Below are positions 1-7,259 of a DNA stretch of 24,868 nt, one piece after another. The notes beneath the pieces are model-generated. The model was not told where the DNA came from. It made no database searches and worked only from the letters and a program-made list of their open reading frames with translations. The translations under genes and the position numbers were made by a program. The DNA comes from Clostridium sp. (lineage in GTDB: Bacteria > Bacillota > Clostridia > Lachnospirales > Lachnospiraceae). The stretch's first letter is position 1. Each line of letters starts with the position of its first letter. The stretch lies in the NCBI GenBank assembly GCA_016302185.1, contig JAEDOC010000017.1:1-24868 (forward strand), written 5' to 3'.

Positions 1-420
1 TTCCATACCTTCCACAACCACTGCGTCTGCACCGGCTTTCTCCATCATCCTTGCCTGCGCCACGGAAGCAACCACCGGAATGACCTTCACTCCGGCTTCC
101 TTCCACATGGGCATATATTTTGCCGGGATTCCGGCTCCGGTGGTAACCACCTTAATACCTTCTTCCACAACAACCTTTGCCACCTCATCCGCATGGGGGC
201 TCATCAGCATCACATTGACACCGAACGGCTTCTTCGTCAGCTTCTTGACTTCACGGATCTCCTCACGGATTACCTCGCCCGGCGCGCTGGCGCCGCCTAA
301 GAGTCCCAAACCGCCTGCCTCCGATACGGCTGCAGCCAGATGCTGCTCTGCCACCCAGGCCATACCGCCCTGAATGATGGGATACTGAATCCCTAAGAGC
401 TCTGTTACTCTTGTCTTCAT
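1..420 (-). CDS. fabK: Enoyl-ACP reductase II (FabK), N-terminal part, runs off the window
   Basis: FMN-dependent enoyl-ACP reductase of type II fatty acid synthesis, which performs the last reduction of each elongation cycle. The first 140 codons are present and the rest lies beyond base 1. The start reads MKTRVTELLGIQYPIIQGGM followed by AWVAEQHLAAAVSEAG, the typical opening of the FabK / nitronate monooxygenase-like TIM barrel. It continues with a GLGLLGG loop, a PFGVNVM strand and a VVTTGAG strand. The start codon overlaps the acpP stop by one base (TAATG), so the two are probably translationally coupled. The order fabH-acpP-fabK is a common clostridial fatty acid cluster. Family members in the 2-nitropropane dioxygenase group look similar, but this context makes FabK by far the best reading. 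Confidence 0.93.
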   Translation of the reverse strand, partial: MKTRVTELLGIQYPIIQGGMAWVAEQHLAAAVSEAGGLGLLGGASAPGEVIREEIREVKKLTKKPFGVNVMLMSPHADEVAKVVVEEGIKVVTTGAGIPAKYMPMWKEAGVKVIPVVASVAQARMMEKAGADAVVVEGME

Positions 421-653
421 TATGCTTCCACACCCTTGTCTTTCAGATAATTCATAACATCACCAACGGTTAAGAGGTTCTGTAAATCCTCTGCCGGGAT
501 CTCTACGGAGTACTCATCCTCCAGAGCCATAACCAGCTCAAATAAATCCAGGGAATCTGCACCTAAATCATCCTTAAAAGAGGAAGCCTCGGTAATGCTG
601 TCTGCATCTACACTTAACTGATCTGCGATTAATTCTTTCATCTTCTCTAACAT
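420..653 (-). CDS. acpP: Acyl carrier protein
   Basis: Small acidic carrier protein that holds the growing acyl chain on a phosphopantetheine arm. At 77 residues it is the usual length. The DSL motif at residues 33-35 gives Ser34 as the attachment site, in the context LGADSLDLFELVMALED, which is standard for AcpP. A good ribosome binding site (AGGAGAT) lies 8 bases before the ATG. It sits between fabH and fabK on the same strand and shares its stop with the fabK start. The function is not in doubt; only the exact operon end is outside the window. Confidence 0.97.
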   Translation of the reverse strand: MLEKMKELIADQLSVDADSITEASSFKDDLGADSLDLFELVMALEDEYSVEIPAEDLQNLLTVGDVMNYLKDKGVEA

Positions 654-711
654 GGTTTTAATCTCCTTTTTCTTAAAATAAAATATAGTTTAAATGATAA
701 GTATTACCGTG

Positions 712-1674
712 TTACCACTCCATCAGTGCCGCACCCCAGGTGAGCCCCGCGCCGAATCCGGCCATGATCAGCTTGTCGCCTCTCTTGAGCCGTCCGTCTC
801 TCTTCATCTCATCCAGAAGAATCGGAATGGATGCCGCCGACGTATTACCGTAACGGTCGATATTTACCGGAATCTTCTCCATCGGAATCTTTAACCGCTT
901 GGACGCAGACTCCAGAATCCGGATATTCGCCTGATGAAGCACATAATGCTGTACCTCATTTCGATCAGTTCCTGTCTCTGTCAGAAGCTGATTCACAATC
1001 TCCGGTACCTTCTTTACCGCAAACTTGAAGACCTCCTGGCCATCCATCTCCATCAGTCCCAGCTCCGGTTTCGTTCCGGTTAAGAAATTGCCAAGACTTC
1101 TGGCCTGACAGGACAGCACGTGTCCCTTCGTTCCGTCACTTCCTGCCAGTGTCCGGATCACTCCGGTCTCTTCTGCCCGAACCACGGCTGCGCCGGATCC
1201 GTCTCCGAAAAGAATACAAGAGGAACGGTCCGTCCAGTCCAGCACCTTGCTGATGGTCTCCGCTCCGATAATCAGGCCGGTCCGATAAATCCCTGCCTGA
1301 AAAAAGCCCTGAACGATATGAAGGCCGTAGATGAATCCGGAGCAGGCTGCCGTGATATCAAACGCCACCGCATTCGCCGCACCAATGGCCGCCTGAACCT
1401 CCGTGGCCGCACTGGGGAAGCCTTTATCTCCCGTAGAAGTTGCAACAATAACGATGTCCAACTCTTCGGGCTTGATTCCTGCATCCGCAATCGCGCGCTT
1501 TGCCGCCTCTGTGGCCATATCCACAGTGCTCTCCTTCGTCGATATCCGGCGTTCCCGGATACCGGTCCGCTCCTGAATCCAGGCATCATCCGTATCGAGA
1601 AACTTCATCAAATCCTTATTTGTCACAATCTGTTCCGGCACATACACGCCAGTTCCTATGATTCTCGCTGTCAT
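712..1674 (-). CDS. fabH: Beta-ketoacyl-ACP synthase III (FabH)
   Basis: Condenses acetyl-CoA or another short acyl-CoA with malonyl-ACP to start fatty acid chains. At 320 residues it has normal full length. The thiolase-fold catalytic triad is visible: Cys111 in DITAACSGF, His247 in VLHQANIRI and Asn277 in YGNTSAASIP. The N terminus (IIGTGVYVPEQIVTN) and the DAWIQERTGIRERR segment are typical of the family. It is the first gene of the minus-strand operon fabH-acpP-fabK, 58 bases before acpP. A consensus promoter and paired FabT-like operators lie directly upstream, so it is probably repressed by a MarR-family lipid regulator that is not in this window. Confidence 0.97.
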   Translation of the reverse strand: MTARIIGTGVYVPEQIVTNKDLMKFLDTDDAWIQERTGIRERRISTKESTVDMATEAAKRAIADAGIKPEELDIVIVATSTGDKGFPSAATEVQAAIGAANAVAFDITAACSGFIYGLHIVQGFFQAGIYRTGLIIGAETISKVLDWTDRSSCILFGDGSGAAVVRAEETGVIRTLAGSDGTKGHVLSCQARSLGNFLTGTKPELGLMEMDGQEVFKFAVKKVPEIVNQLLTETGTDRNEVQHYVLHQANIRILESASKRLKIPMEKIPVNIDRYGNTSAASIPILLDEMKRDGRLKRGDKLIMAGFGAGLTWGAALMEW

Positions 1675-1708
1675 TTTCTCTTTCCCCTGTCGAAAACGGT
1701 CGAATTAG

Positions 1709-1737
1709 TTTGATCTTCAAATGCTTTGACTATCAAA
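1709..1737. promoter_or_regulatory. Twin FabT-like operators (TTTGA-N3-TCAAA)
   Basis: Two perfect palindromes occur in tandem: TTTGATCTTCAAA at 1709-1721 and TTTGACTATCAAA at 1725-1737. Their centres are 16 bases apart. Each has 5-base TTTGA / TCAAA arms and a 3-base spacer, the shape known for the MarR-family repressor FabT in streptococci and lactococci. They cover the predicted transcription start of the fabH operon. No marR-like gene is visible here, so the regulator must be encoded elsewhere. The palindromes are seen directly; the FabT assignment is inference. Confidence 0.75.
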
Positions 1738-1745
1738 CTATTTCC

Positions 1746-1774
1746 AATATAGCGGGTAGCATAGTATTTGTCAA
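1746..1774 (-). promoter_or_regulatory. Promoter of fabH operon
   Basis: On the minus strand, TTGACA (1774-1769) and TATATT (1751-1746) are separated by exactly 17 bases, a near-perfect sigma-A promoter. Transcription should start around 1740, about 65 bases before the fabH start codon. The two palindromic operators lie immediately downstream, where a bound repressor would block the polymerase. Confidence 0.85.
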
Positions 1775-1823
1775 GAACAACTTGGATCTTTTTTCTAGTC
1801 AAAACATATTTACTCTGTTCTGC

Positions 1824-1829
1824 TAATAT
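1824..1829 (+). promoter_or_regulatory. Possible extended -10 promoter of his operon
   Basis: TGC-TAATAT (1821-1829) fits an extended -10 element. No good -35 box is seen at the right distance (1801-1806 reads AAAACA). It lies about 70 bases before the hisZ start and is the best candidate for the histidine operon promoter. Confidence 0.4.
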
Positions 1830-1855
1830 GGTAAAGTGATAATCAATTAAATCAA

Positions 1856-1884
1856 CGGTGCTTTTTCCTGTAATAAAAGTGCCG
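1856..1884 (+). promoter_or_regulatory. Leader hairpin next to hisZ ribosome binding site
   Basis: CGGTGCTTTT (1856-1865) can pair with AAAAGTGCCG (1875-1884) over 10 base pairs, including two G-U pairs, with a 9-base loop. The stem ends just before the purine-rich ribosome binding region (1885-1896) of hisZ. No T-box elements and no run of histidine codons are present, so the role is uncertain. It could modulate translation of the first gene. Confidence 0.4.
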
Positions 1885-1898
1885 GAAAGAGAGGACTC

Positions 1899-2411
1899 AT
1901 GAACAATAACGATTCTGTATGGAGAAGCGGCGAAAAAGCAGCCTTTGGCCTGCGTGCGCTGTACCAGTCCTATGGATATTCTCAATACAAGATGAGCAAA
2001 TTTGAAGAATATGATCTGTACGTCCGCAACAAAGACTTTCTGGTCTCCGATCATATCATTACCTTTACCGATACCAATGGTAAGCTGATGGCATTAAAGC
2101 CGGACGTTACCCTGTCCATCATCCGAAACAGCAAAGATACCCCGGGCAGTGTGCAGAAGCTTTATTATAATGAAAATGTCTATCGTGTTTCCAAGGGAAC
2201 CCAGTCCTTCCGGGAAATCATGCAGACCGGCTTAGAGTGCATTGGTGATATCGATGACTACTGTCTTTTTGAGGTTCTGCGGCTGGCGGCCGAAAGCCTG
2301 CGGCTGATTTCTGAAAGCTATGTCCTGGATCTCTCCCACCTTGGTGTGGTCTCCGGAATTCTGGACAGTCTGAACCTTTCCTCCTCTCCGGCGGGCAATA
2401 TGATAAGCTGA
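1899..2411 (+). pseudogene. hisZ: hisZ, 5' fragment (ATP phosphoribosyltransferase regulatory subunit)
   Basis: HisZ is a histidyl-tRNA synthetase-like protein that forms the active complex with short-form HisG. This reading frame gives the N-terminal 163 or so residues of HisZ, including the motif-2-like segment (ALKPDVTLSIIR, KLYYNENVYR) and QTGLECIG. After LDSLNLSS the frame passes into sequence that, one frame over, reads GGQYDKLMSKMGKK, the motif-3 region near the C-terminal part of HisZ. The last residues before the stop at 2411 are therefore out-of-frame translation. About 100 codons or more of the middle of the protein are missing, and the loss also shifts the frame. The gene is the first of the his operon. 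It cannot produce full-length HisZ as written. Confidence 0.85.
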
Positions 2412-2686
2412 TGTCCAAAATGGGAAAGAAGGCCGGAGCCATCGGCTTTGCCGTCTATCTGGATCAACTGGAGCGGATCTTCGAGAATTCTCCCGCTTAC
2501 GACGTAGACGCAGTCCTCCTCTATGACTCGTCTTCCGATTTGCAGATGATCCATGATACGGCTCAGTTCCTGGGGGAAGGCGGAAAAAGCGTTCTGGTCC
2601 AGCGTCTAATCCCGGAAAACCTAACATATAAGCAGCTTCTGCGGCTGCGGGAAGGCAGGGTGGAAATTCTTGAAAACAATGCTTAA
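2411..2686 (+). pseudogene. hisZ: hisZ, 3' fragment
   Basis: This frame encodes the C-terminal end of HisZ: MSKMGKKAGAIGFAVYLDQL, then a short anticodon-binding-like alpha/beta stretch ending LREGRVEILENNA. Conserved sequence begins a little upstream of the ATG, at GGQYDKLM around 2389-2413, which is the motif 3 equivalent. That shows the fragment is a continuation and not an independent gene. The stop at 2684-2686 overlaps the hisG start region, preserving the normal hisZ-hisG coupling. It could be translated by re-initiation at 2411 (the first fragment's stop TGA is joined to this ATG), but the product would lack the catalytic-like core. Confidence 0.82.
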
Positions 2687-3308
2687 TATCGCACTTCCCA
2701 AAGGCAGGCTGGGAGAAAAGGCATACGCCATGTTTGAAAAAGCCGGCCTGGAATGCCCTTCTATTAAAGAAAATAACCGAAAGCTGATCTTCGAAAGCCC
2801 GGAACACGGTGTCCGTTATTTCTGGGTCAAGCCATCCGACGTAGTAATCTACGTGGAGCGGGGCGCCGCCGACCTCGGCATCGCCGGTAAAGATATTCTT
2901 CTGGAATACGAACCGGACATCTATGAGCTGCTGGATTTAAAGATCGGCACCTGCCGTATGGCTGTCGCCGGCAAAGAAGATTTCCGGGATGACCCGAAAC
3001 GGACGCTGCAGGTGGCGACCAAATTTACCAATATTGCCAGAAACTATTACGCATCCCTGGGCCGGGATATCGACATCATCCATCTCAACGGTTCCATCGA
3101 GCTGGCGCCGATTCTGGGCCTTTCCGATGTGATTGTGGATATCGTGGAGACCGGAACCACATTAAAGGAAAATCATTTAAAGGTGCTGGAAACCATCGTT
3201 CCCATCAGTGCCAGACTGATTGCCAACAAGGCCAGCTTTAAGTTTAAAAATCAGCAGATTGAGAGCTTAATTCACAATCTGGCTGCACAGACGGAGGCAG
3301 ACAAATGA
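2670..3308 (+). CDS. hisG: ATP phosphoribosyltransferase catalytic subunit, short form
   Basis: First committed step of histidine synthesis: ATP plus PRPP gives phosphoribosyl-ATP. At 212 residues it is the short form (HisGS), which lacks the C-terminal regulatory domain and normally needs HisZ for activity. Visible motifs are ALPKGRLGE at the N terminus and the PRPP-binding loop DIVETGTTLKENHL. A TTG start at 2670 is chosen because AGGGTGG lies 6 bases before it; ATG at 2679 is the alternative and shortens the protein by three residues. It overlaps the end of hisZ and its stop overlaps the hisD start (ATGA). Because hisZ is broken here, this subunit may have no working partner. Confidence 0.95.
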   Translation: MKTMLNIALPKGRLGEKAYAMFEKAGLECPSIKENNRKLIFESPEHGVRYFWVKPSDVVIYVERGAADLGIAGKDILLEYEPDIYELLDLKIGTCRMAVAGKEDFRDDPKRTLQVATKFTNIARNYYASLGRDIDIIHLNGSIELAPILGLSDVIVDIVETGTTLKENHLKVLETIVPISARLIANKASFKFKNQQIESLIHNLAAQTEADK

Positions 3309-4582
3309 TCCGAATTTTAACCTATGGAGAAGTAAAAAACAGCGAAATCTTCGCACGGACGACTCCCACAGTCAATGTAGAGTCCATCGTGTCCGAAATT
3401 ATCGAAACCGTCAAAAAAGACGGGGATGAGGCGCTGCTTCGTTGCGGAAAACAATTTGATAAAGCAGAGCTTACCTCCCTTCTGGTTTCTGAGGAGGAAA
3501 AACAGGAGGCGATGGCAGCCGTAGAGCCGGAATTCATCGAAATCCTGAAAAAAGCCGCCGCCAATATCCGCGCGTTTCACGAACATCAGGTACGCAGCGG
3601 CTTTATCTTAAATACCGGCGACGGCATCGTCATGGGACAGAAGGTGATCCCGGTGGATCGGGCGGGACTTTACGTGCCCGGCGGCACCGCCGCCTATCCG
3701 TCCACTGTTCTCATGGATTCCATCCCGGCAAAGATTGCCGGTGTTCCCGAGCTTGTGATGGTGACTCCCCCCGGTTCTGACGGAAAAATCAATCCGGTCA
3801 TTCTGGCTGCTGCCCAGATCGCCGGTGTTGACAAGATCTTTAAGGTAGGCGGTGCCCAGGCTATCGCCGCTTTAGCCTACGGAACCGAATCCGTTCCGAA
3901 GGTGGATAAGATCGTGGGACCGGGGAACGCTTTTGTGGCAGAGGCAAAAAAACAGGTCTTCGGCCGGGTATCCATCGATATGATTGCCGGGCCCAGCGAG
4001 ATTCTGGTGGTGGCAGATAAGACCGCCAATCCCCGCCATGTGGCCGCCGACCTCCTTTCTCAGGCGGAGCATGATAAGATGGCCAGCGCCGTGCTGGTAA
4101 CGGATTCCCGGGAGCTGGCTGACGCGGTCAGTGCTCAGCTGGAGGTTCAGATTCCTCAGTTAGACCGGGCAGAGATCGCAAGAGCCTCCATCGATACCAA
4201 CGGCAAAATCATCGTTGCTCCCACCCTTTCTGCCACTATTGAAATCGCCAACGAGATCGCCCCGGAGCATTTGGAGCTGTGTGTGGACAATCCCTTTGAT
4301 TATCTGTCCGCTATCCGACATGCCGGATCCATCTTCCTCGGAAAGAACTGTCCGGAAGCACTGGGAGACTATTTTGCCGGACCGAATCACACCCTGCCCA
4401 CCAGCGGCACCGCCCGATTCTCCAGCCCGCTCTCTGTGGACGACTTTGTGAAGAAAACCCAGTATACGTACTACACGAAGGACGCTCTGGAAAAAGTAGC
4501 CGCCGATGTCGCCTACTTCGCGAAAAAGGAAGGCCTGACCGGCCACGCAAAGAGCGCTGTGATTCGTTTTGAGGCAGAATAA
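3305..4582 (+). CDS. hisD: Histidinol dehydrogenase
   Basis: Zinc enzyme that oxidises histidinol to histidine in two NAD-dependent steps. At 425 residues it is complete. Zinc-ligand and catalytic motifs are visible: LSQAEHDK (Gln and His ligands), APEHLEL (catalytic Glu-His), GDYFAGPNHTLPT (Asp ligand and conserved His) and LTGHAKS (C-terminal His ligand). The Rossmann-like segment GGAQAIAALAYGT is also typical. The start codon overlaps the hisG stop. A 58-base gap with a strong AAGGAGGA ribosome binding site separates it from hisC. Unlike hisZ, hisC, hisB and hisA, this gene shows no loss. Confidence 0.96.
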   Translation: MIRILTYGEVKNSEIFARTTPTVNVESIVSEIIETVKKDGDEALLRCGKQFDKAELTSLLVSEEEKQEAMAAVEPEFIEILKKAAANIRAFHEHQVRSGFILNTGDGIVMGQKVIPVDRAGLYVPGGTAAYPSTVLMDSIPAKIAGVPELVMVTPPGSDGKINPVILAAAQIAGVDKIFKVGGAQAIAALAYGTESVPKVDKIVGPGNAFVAEAKKQVFGRVSIDMIAGPSEILVVADKTANPRHVAADLLSQAEHDKMASAVLVTDSRELADAVSAQLEVQIPQLDRAEIARASIDTNGKIIVAPTLSATIEIANEIAPEHLELCVDNPFDYLSAIRHAGSIFLGKNCPEALGDYFAGPNHTLPTSGTARFSSPLSVDDFVKKTQYTYYTKDALEKVAADVAYFAKKEGLTGHAKSAVIRFEAE

Positions 4583-4640
4583 ACACCTTTTCGCCTAAGA
4601 AAAAACTGACACGATTTCGCTGATTGTAAGGAGGACACCC

Positions 4641-5627
4641 ATGAGCCGATTTTTCAGTAAAAAATATGCCTCTCTGGTTCCCTACACTCCCGGAGAGCAG
4701 CCCAGAGAACGCAAATACATCAAATTAAATACCAATGAATCTCCGTTCCCGCCATCGGAAAAATCCCGGAGACTGGCGGCCGAGGCTGCCGAGCGCCTGC
4801 AGCTCTATCCCGATCCGGACTGCACGGAGCTGACTGCGGCACTGGCCGCACTCTGCGGCGTGGAACCGGATGAGGTGCTCTTAACCAACGGTTCCGATGA
4901 GATCTTAAACTTCGCCTTCATGGCCTACTGCGATGAAGAGACGCCTGCCGCCTTCGCCGATCTGACCTACGGCTTTTACTCCGTATTCGGCGAGATCAAC
5001 CGGATTCCCTATGTGGAGATCCCTCTGAAGGAGGACCTCACCATCGATATAACAGATTACTTTGGTTTACATAAAACCATCTTCATCGCCAACCCCAATG
5101 CCCCCACCGGGATTGCTTTAACCAGAGCAGAGATCGAGGAAATTCTGAAGGCCAATCCGGACAACGTGGTGGTGATCGATGAAGCCTATGTGGATTTCGG
5201 CGGAGAAACCTGTATCCCGTTAATTAAGAAATACGACAACCTTCTGGTGGCCCAGACCTTCTCCAAGTCCCGCTCCATGGCAGGTGCCAGACTGGGCTTC
5301 GGAATCGGCTGCAAGGCCCTGATTCAGGATCTGAATGCCATCAAATATTCCACCAATCCCTATAATATCAATCGCATGACCATGGCCGCCGGCCTGGGCA
5401 TGGTGCAGGATGAAGAATATACGCAGGCCAACTGTGCCGCCATCATGGAAACAAGAGAATGGACCACAGAGGAACTGACCCGCCGGGGCTTTACCGTGCT
5501 CCCCTCCCGGACGAACTTTGTGTTTGCAAAGCACCGGGCGGTGAGCGGTGCCGACATCTATACCGGATTAAAGGAACGTGGCATTCTGATCCGCCATTTT
5601 ACCAAAGAACGGATCAAGGATTATTAA
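4641..5627 (+). CDS. hisC: Histidinol-phosphate aminotransferase, C-terminally truncated
   Basis: PLP-dependent fold-type I aminotransferase that converts imidazole acetol phosphate to histidinol phosphate. The body is intact: NTNESPFPPS near the N terminus, NPNAPTG around residue 151, Asp180 in DEAYVDF (PLP nitrogen) and Lys209 in TFSKSRSMAG (Schiff base). It stops after RHFTKERIKDY at residue 328, exactly where the family normally continues with a strand such as LRITIGT and about 25 more residues. The next bases read straight into the middle of hisB. The end is therefore a deletion junction and not a natural stop. The missing C-terminal strand and helix belong to the small domain, so activity is doubtful. 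The ribosome binding site AAGGAGGA is 5 bases before the ATG. Confidence 0.9.
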   Translation: MSRFFSKKYASLVPYTPGEQPRERKYIKLNTNESPFPPSEKSRRLAAEAAERLQLYPDPDCTELTAALAALCGVEPDEVLLTNGSDEILNFAFMAYCDEETPAAFADLTYGFYSVFGEINRIPYVEIPLKEDLTIDITDYFGLHKTIFIANPNAPTGIALTRAEIEEILKANPDNVVVIDEAYVDFGGETCIPLIKKYDNLLVAQTFSKSRSMAGARLGFGIGCKALIQDLNAIKYSTNPYNINRMTMAAGLGMVQDEEYTQANCAAIMETREWTTEELTRRGFTVLPSRTNFVFAKHRAVSGADIYTGLKERGILIRHFTKERIKDY

Positions 5628-5632
5628 ACCAT

Positions 5633-6109
5633 ATGCTCACCTTATTCGCCAAGCATGGCCGTTTTGATTTAACCCTGACCTGTAAGGGCGATACTGACGT
5701 GGATGACCACCATACCGTAGAAGATATCGGCATCTGTCTCGGGCAGGCCTTTACCGAAGCTCTGGGAGAGAAACGAGGCATCCGACGCTATGGATCCACG
5801 ATTCTTCCCATGGACGAGGCGCTGATCCTCACCGCTGTGGATCTCTCCGGCAGAAGCTATCTGGTGGATGCACTGGAAATCCCCACCCAGAAGGTGGGAA
5901 GCTTTGACACAGAGCTGGTGGAGGAATTCTGGCAGGCCTTTGTCCGCACGGCAGCCTGCAATCTTCATATCCGACAGCTGTCCGGAACCAATTCCCACCA
6001 CATCATCGAGGGGGCTTTCAAATCCGCAGCAAGAAGCTTAAAGGAAGCCGTTTCCATCGATCCGGTCTTTTCTGATGATATTCCATCCACGAAAGGAGTG
6101 CTGGTATGA
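5633..6109 (+). CDS. hisB: Imidazoleglycerol-phosphate dehydratase, N-terminally truncated
   Basis: Manganese enzyme that dehydrates imidazole glycerol phosphate. About 158 residues remain of the usual 195. The recognisable part begins LLNHMLTLFAKHG and continues with DDHHTVEDIGICLG (metal ligands), STILPMDEAL, and TNSHHIIEGAFKSAARSLK near the end. The normal N-terminal strand and its start codon are gone, removed together with the hisC 3' end. ATG at 5633 is the first in-frame start inside the gene; only a weak AAGGA lies upstream. A longer open frame from 5459 runs through hisC out of frame and is not real. The stop overlaps the hisH start (ATGA). Function is doubtful because the first beta-alpha unit and one conserved acidic residue are missing. 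Confidence 0.88.
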   Translation: MLTLFAKHGRFDLTLTCKGDTDVDDHHTVEDIGICLGQAFTEALGEKRGIRRYGSTILPMDEALILTAVDLSGRSYLVDALEIPTQKVGSFDTELVEEFWQAFVRTAACNLHIRQLSGTNSHHIIEGAFKSAARSLKEAVSIDPVFSDDIPSTKGVLV

Positions 6110-6720
6110 TTGCGATTGTAGATTACGGGGTAGGCAACTTATTTTCCTTAAAAAGCTCCTTCCACTCCATCGGAGAGGAAGCCATCGTTACCTCTGACGA
6201 AAAAGTGCTTGCCCAGGCGGATAAAATCATCTTCCCCGGCGTAGGCGCCTTCGGTGACGCCGCAGCCAAGCTTCACGAAGGCGGTCTGGGAGAGGCAGTC
6301 ATCCGCGAAGCAAAGAAGGGAAAGCCTATCATGGGCATCTGCCTCGGCATGCAGCTGCTCTTTGAGAAGGGATATGAATACGGAGTTCATGACGGGCTGG
6401 GGCTAATCCCCGGCGATATCCGCTCCATTTCCGAGGTGATTGACCCGAGCCTGAAGATTCCGCAGATCGGCTGGAATGCCCTGCATTTTTACGGGAAAAA
6501 GCATCCCCTGTTCCGCTATATTAACGAAGGGGATTTCGTATACTTTGTCCACTCCTTCCACGGAGTAAACTGTGACGAGTCCATCATTGCCACCACGGAT
6601 TACGGCGGAACCGTGACCGCTGCCGTCGCCCACGAAAATGTGTGGGGCTGCCAGTTCCATCCGGAAAAGAGCGGGACCGTGGGACTGAAAATCTTAAAGG
6701 CATTCTGCGAGGAGGGATAA
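6106..6720 (+). CDS. hisH: Imidazole glycerol phosphate synthase, glutamine amidotransferase subunit
   Basis: Class I glutaminase that feeds ammonia to HisF. At 204 residues it is complete. The catalytic triad is visible as Cys79 in GICLGMQLL, His185 and Glu187 in GCQFHPEKSG. The N terminus MIAIVDYGVGNLFSL and the oxyanion segment FPGVGAFG are standard. The ATG overlaps the hisB stop, and the stop is 3 bases before hisA. This tight coupling shows that the deletions on either side did not disturb the operon frame at these joints. Confidence 0.97.
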   Translation: MIAIVDYGVGNLFSLKSSFHSIGEEAIVTSDEKVLAQADKIIFPGVGAFGDAAAKLHEGGLGEAVIREAKKGKPIMGICLGMQLLFEKGYEYGVHDGLGLIPGDIRSISEVIDPSLKIPQIGWNALHFYGKKHPLFRYINEGDFVYFVHSFHGVNCDESIIATTDYGGTVTAAVAHENVWGCQFHPEKSGTVGLKILKAFCEEG

Positions 6721-6723
6721 ACC

Positions 6724-7227
6724 ATGCTGATTTTTCCGGCCATTGACCTCTACGAGGGAAAAGCGGTACGTCTCCTGCAAGGAGATTACCGGAAGATGAC
6801 CATCTACAGCAACAACCCCATAGAGTTAGTACGGGATTTTGAAGCCCAGGGGGCTTCCTGTCTCCATGTGGTTGACTTGGAAGGCGCCAAATCCGGCACC
6901 ACCCCCAATCTGGAGCTGATTCGTTCCTTAAAGGCGGAAACCTCTCTCTTTACGGAGGTGGGAGGCGGCATCCGCACCCTCATCTGCACCGAGATTTCCA
7001 AAGACGGAGCCATGCAGGGCACCAACCATGAGCTGTACCGGACGCTTTCAGAACAGCTTTCCATGCAGATTGTAGCCTCCGGCGGTGTCTCCTCCCTGGA
7101 CGACGTAAAAAAGCTGGCGGCTCTGAATCTGTACGGCGCCATCATCGGAAAAGCATACTATACCGGTGCGATTCAGTTGAAAGAAGCGATTGAAATTGCC
7201 GCCGGTGAAAACAAAACATTGGACTAA
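6724..7227 (+). CDS. hisA: ProFAR isomerase (HisA) with an in-frame internal deletion
   Basis: HisA isomerises ProFAR to PRFAR in a TIM barrel of about 240 residues. Only 167 residues are present. The N-terminal half is normal, with catalytic Asp8 in FPAIDLYEGK and the phosphate-binding loop EVGGGIRT. It then jumps directly to LICTEISKDGAMQGTN, which belongs about 70 residues further on, and continues normally to the end (IVASGGVSSLDD). The removed block contains roughly strands 4 to 5 and the second catalytic aspartate (Asp127 in the Thermotoga enzyme). The joint is in frame; an ACC codon closes the upstream segment and family sequences often have Thr before the downstream one, so a short repeat may lie at the joint. 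The protein is very unlikely to fold as a barrel or to be active. Confidence 0.9.
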   Translation: MLIFPAIDLYEGKAVRLLQGDYRKMTIYSNNPIELVRDFEAQGASCLHVVDLEGAKSGTTPNLELIRSLKAETSLFTEVGGGIRTLICTEISKDGAMQGTNHELYRTLSEQLSMQIVASGGVSSLDDVKKLAALNLYGAIIGKAYYTGAIQLKEAIEIAAGENKTLD

Positions 7228-7259
7228 CAGCCAATCACTAAGGCAAAACAGGAGGCAAC

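Noticed and set aside
1800..1898. T-box or histidine attenuator in front of the his operon
   Set aside because: No T-box sequence, no specifier stem and no run of histidine codons are present in this short gap.
1671..2054. A minus-strand open frame of 127 codons across the fabH-hisZ gap
   Set aside because: It covers the promoter and operators and runs antisense into hisZ; no protein family features are seen.
5459..6109. A longer hisB starting at 5459
   Set aside because: Its first 50 or so codons are hisC read in another frame and show no HisB similarity. The frame is open only because of the deletion joint.
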